Shown here: positions 5,869 to 7,188 of the stretch, in pieces
Numbering within the stretch: position 1 is the first letter of the stretch
Layout: every line of letters begins with the position of its first letter
NCBI GenBank assembly: GCA_945901145.1
Contig: CAMDJY010000080.1
Location: 1 to 7,188 of the forward strand
Reading direction: 5' to 3'
Source: Legionella genomosp. 1
Lineage (GTDB): Bacteria > Pseudomonadota > Gammaproteobacteria > Legionellales > Legionellaceae
Length of the DNA: 7,188 bases
Notes under the pieces: model-generated
What the model saw: only the letters and a program-made list of their open reading frames with translations
Told to the model about the DNA's origin: nothing
Database searches by the model: none
Made by a program: the position numbers and the translations under genes

Positions 5869-7188
5869 TGGTCCTCTCATCGTGAATTAAGTTTTCATAA
5901 CTCGACATATTAGTTTTTGCTTTTTTATGCCCTGAAAATATCGATTTTTTTGTATGTATGTGTGGTGTATCGGTGACAGAGACGGGTGATGGTACCCCTG
6001 CAAATTCTTTAATTTTCATAGACAATTCGTCATCAGTCAACTCATCAAGATTTTCCTTCTCAAAAAGATTATATCTAATAGCTGGGATCAGATTAATATC
6101 AATTATCCCTGATAAAAACAGGCGTCGGCAAGGCTCTTTTTCTAAAATTTTTACAGCATTTTTTAATAGAAGCGACTGGAATATGTTCCTAGCAATAGTG
6201 ACATTATAAGTGCCTGACTCACTCATGGCAATATGATTTAAAATAGGTAAATTTAAAGCTATAAAATTAATCCCTGCAGCAGCAAAAGTTAATTTTTTAC
6301 CATCATTCTTAACGAGTTTCTCAAAAAGCTCATATGGGTCGACTAGGCCATCACGCATAAAACTTAATATTTTAGGTTGATTGAATATATTAAAAAAATT
6401 ACTGTGGAGAGTCATTATTTTATGGTTTTCAGTTGATATTTGACTGAAAAAATTCAATACGGCTTGATTTGAAAACATGAATGAAAATAAAGGATGAGCA
6501 GATCCAGCCTCAGCGACACTAAGTGCTTGACTTAATACAGCCTGAGCCAATGTTTTATCTGCATAACAAATATGAACTAAATCTTGTTCATTCCAATTGT
6601 TTAACCAATCAATACATTCATTAATTAGTTTGATTGAATAGTCTTGAATTGCATGGTTTCTAATTTTTTGGTCTGCACCACATTCAAGGGTTTTTGATAA
6701 TATTCTATCAAATTGATGTTCTATTAAAATATTAGCTGGTGTTTCAGGCGATTGATTGGTTGGATCTTGATTATGCTTTGTTAACGACACATAGTCCGTA
6801 AGTCGTGAAAAGCTTTGGGTGGCTAAATTATATTTTGGGTTCAAATCAAACCAAGTGATGTTTTGTTGTAAAACTGAATTAAAATTTACCAAATAAAGTA
6901 AATATCGCTGCAGAGTTTCATCGTAAGCGGATAATTCTAAATGCCTGAGTGTGAAAAAAATGCAATTATGACTGTCCGCTTGATAAAGAGAACCACCAAC
7001 CACAATAAAAAATATTGGTATATTGAGTTGATTATACTCAGCTCTAAAACTATTGTACTTCGCGCCATGATAGTGATCTGCAATCAATACGATGATTTCT
7101 CCATTTTCATTACAAAAAACATCCATAGCAGCATAATGAATACTCCCCCAATCTCCTTGATTAAGTTGGCCGCGTTCTCCAGACTCTA
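5849..7188 (-). CDS. YopJ/HopZ-like (clan CE) acetyltransferase-type effector, 5' end missing
   Basis: The reading frame is open to the window edge (first full codon at 7186-7184), so the Met at 7126 is internal and the N-terminus is missing. In visible numbering (445 residues), SIHYAAMDV has His17, NGEIIVLIADHYHG has Asp37, and YQADSHNCIFF has Gln69 and Cys75. These align with YopJ IHFSVID (His109), NGKTSLILFEPA (Glu128) and QRSSSECGIF (Gln and Cys172, also six residues apart). An Asp in place of Glu occurs in the plant-pathogen homologue PopP2. Family members acetylate Ser/Thr/Lys of host kinases and immune proteins using acetyl-CoA, activated by inositol hexakisphosphate. About 350 residues follow the core, mostly helical-looking and unrecognised, ending in a hydrophilic tail (SYENLIHDERTNETYKK). 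Clan CE proteases (Ulp1/SseL-like) are the alternative. The area is AT-rich compared with clpB, consistent with acquisition. Confidence 0.62.
   Translation of the reverse strand, partial: ESGERGQLNQGDWGSIHYAAMDVFCNENGEIIVLIADHYHGAKYNSFRAEYNQLNIPIFFIVVGGSLYQADSHNCIFFTLRHLELSAYDETLQRYLLYLVNFNSVLQQNITWFDLNPKYNLATQSFSRLTDYVSLTKHNQDPTNQSPETPANILIEHQFDRILSKTLECGADQKIRNHAIQDYSIKLINECIDWLNNWNEQDLVHICYADKTLAQAVLSQALSVAEAGSAHPLFSFMFSNQAVLNFFSQISTENHKIMTLHSNFFNIFNQPKILSFMRDGLVDPYELFEKLVKNDGKKLTFAAAGINFIALNLPILNHIAMSESGTYNVTIARNIFQSLLLKNAVKILEKEPCRRLFLSGIIDINLIPAIRYNLFEKENLDELTDDELSMKIKEFAGVPSPVSVTDTPHIHTKKSIFSGHKKAKTNMSSYENLIHDERTNETYKK

Noticed and set aside
5869..5880. Start of the small acidic protein at 5880
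   Set aside because: No Shine-Dalgarno precedes it, whereas AGAGGA precedes the ATG at 5868. It remains possible.
5849..7126. Complete 425-residue gene starting at the Met at 7126
   Set aside because: The frame continues open to the window edge with ESGERGQLNQGDWGSIHYAA, and this upstream part contains the conserved His of the YopJ-like core, so the Met is internal and the gene is partial.
1..7188. CRISPR arrays, tRNA or rRNA genes, insertion-sequence ends
   Set aside because: No regularly spaced repeats, cloverleaf-like sequence or transposase fragments were seen on either strand.

Overview
The window looks like a stretch of gammaproteobacterial chromosome of fairly low GC. The suhB / trmJ / iscS neighbourhood is the one known from E. 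coli and relatives, and ClpB, TrmJ, SuhB and IscS all read as close gammaproteobacterial orthologues. The AT-rich accessory end carries a YopJ-like, effector-type enzyme, which suggests a host-associated lineage such as Legionellales/Coxiellaceae. That placement is inference; nothing in the window proves the genus.

Layout. Positions 1-442 (minus) hold the first 147 codons of iscS, cut by the window edge. It lies 2 bp behind trmJ (445-1188, minus) and is probably co-transcribed with it; the iscR gene found between them in E. coli is absent. A 98-bp intergenic region carries two divergent extended -10 promoter candidates, one for trmJ-iscS and one for suhB (1287-2060, plus). Next is a type II toxin-antitoxin pair on the minus strand: a HigB/RelE-like toxin (2388-2675, TTG start) and an overlapping XRE/HigA-like antitoxin (2099-2398). 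It is convergent with suhB and divergent from clpB. The 146-bp gap before clpB holds two inverted repeats that probably serve toxin-antitoxin autoregulation, a separate 7-bp inverted repeat, and a good sigma-32-type heat-shock promoter leading into clpB (2822-5404, plus; 860 aa, complete).

The right-hand 1.8 kb (5407-7188, minus) differs in character: AT-rich, with no housekeeping homology. It holds a 5'-truncated gene whose visible N-terminal part matches the catalytic core of YopJ/HopZ/PopP2 acetyltransferases (clan CE fold: His, Asp, Gln, Cys in the right order and spacing), followed by about 350 residues that I do not recognise. A small acidic gene of unknown function overlaps its 3' end and is probably translated with it.

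How the genes work together: the left half is housekeeping (tRNA 2'-O-methylation, cysteine desulfuration for Fe-S and tRNA thiolation, inositol-phosphatase/RNA polymerase-associated SuhB, ClpB disaggregase), interrupted by a small toxin-antitoxin module. The right end looks like an acquired effector locus and is the most interesting part of the window.
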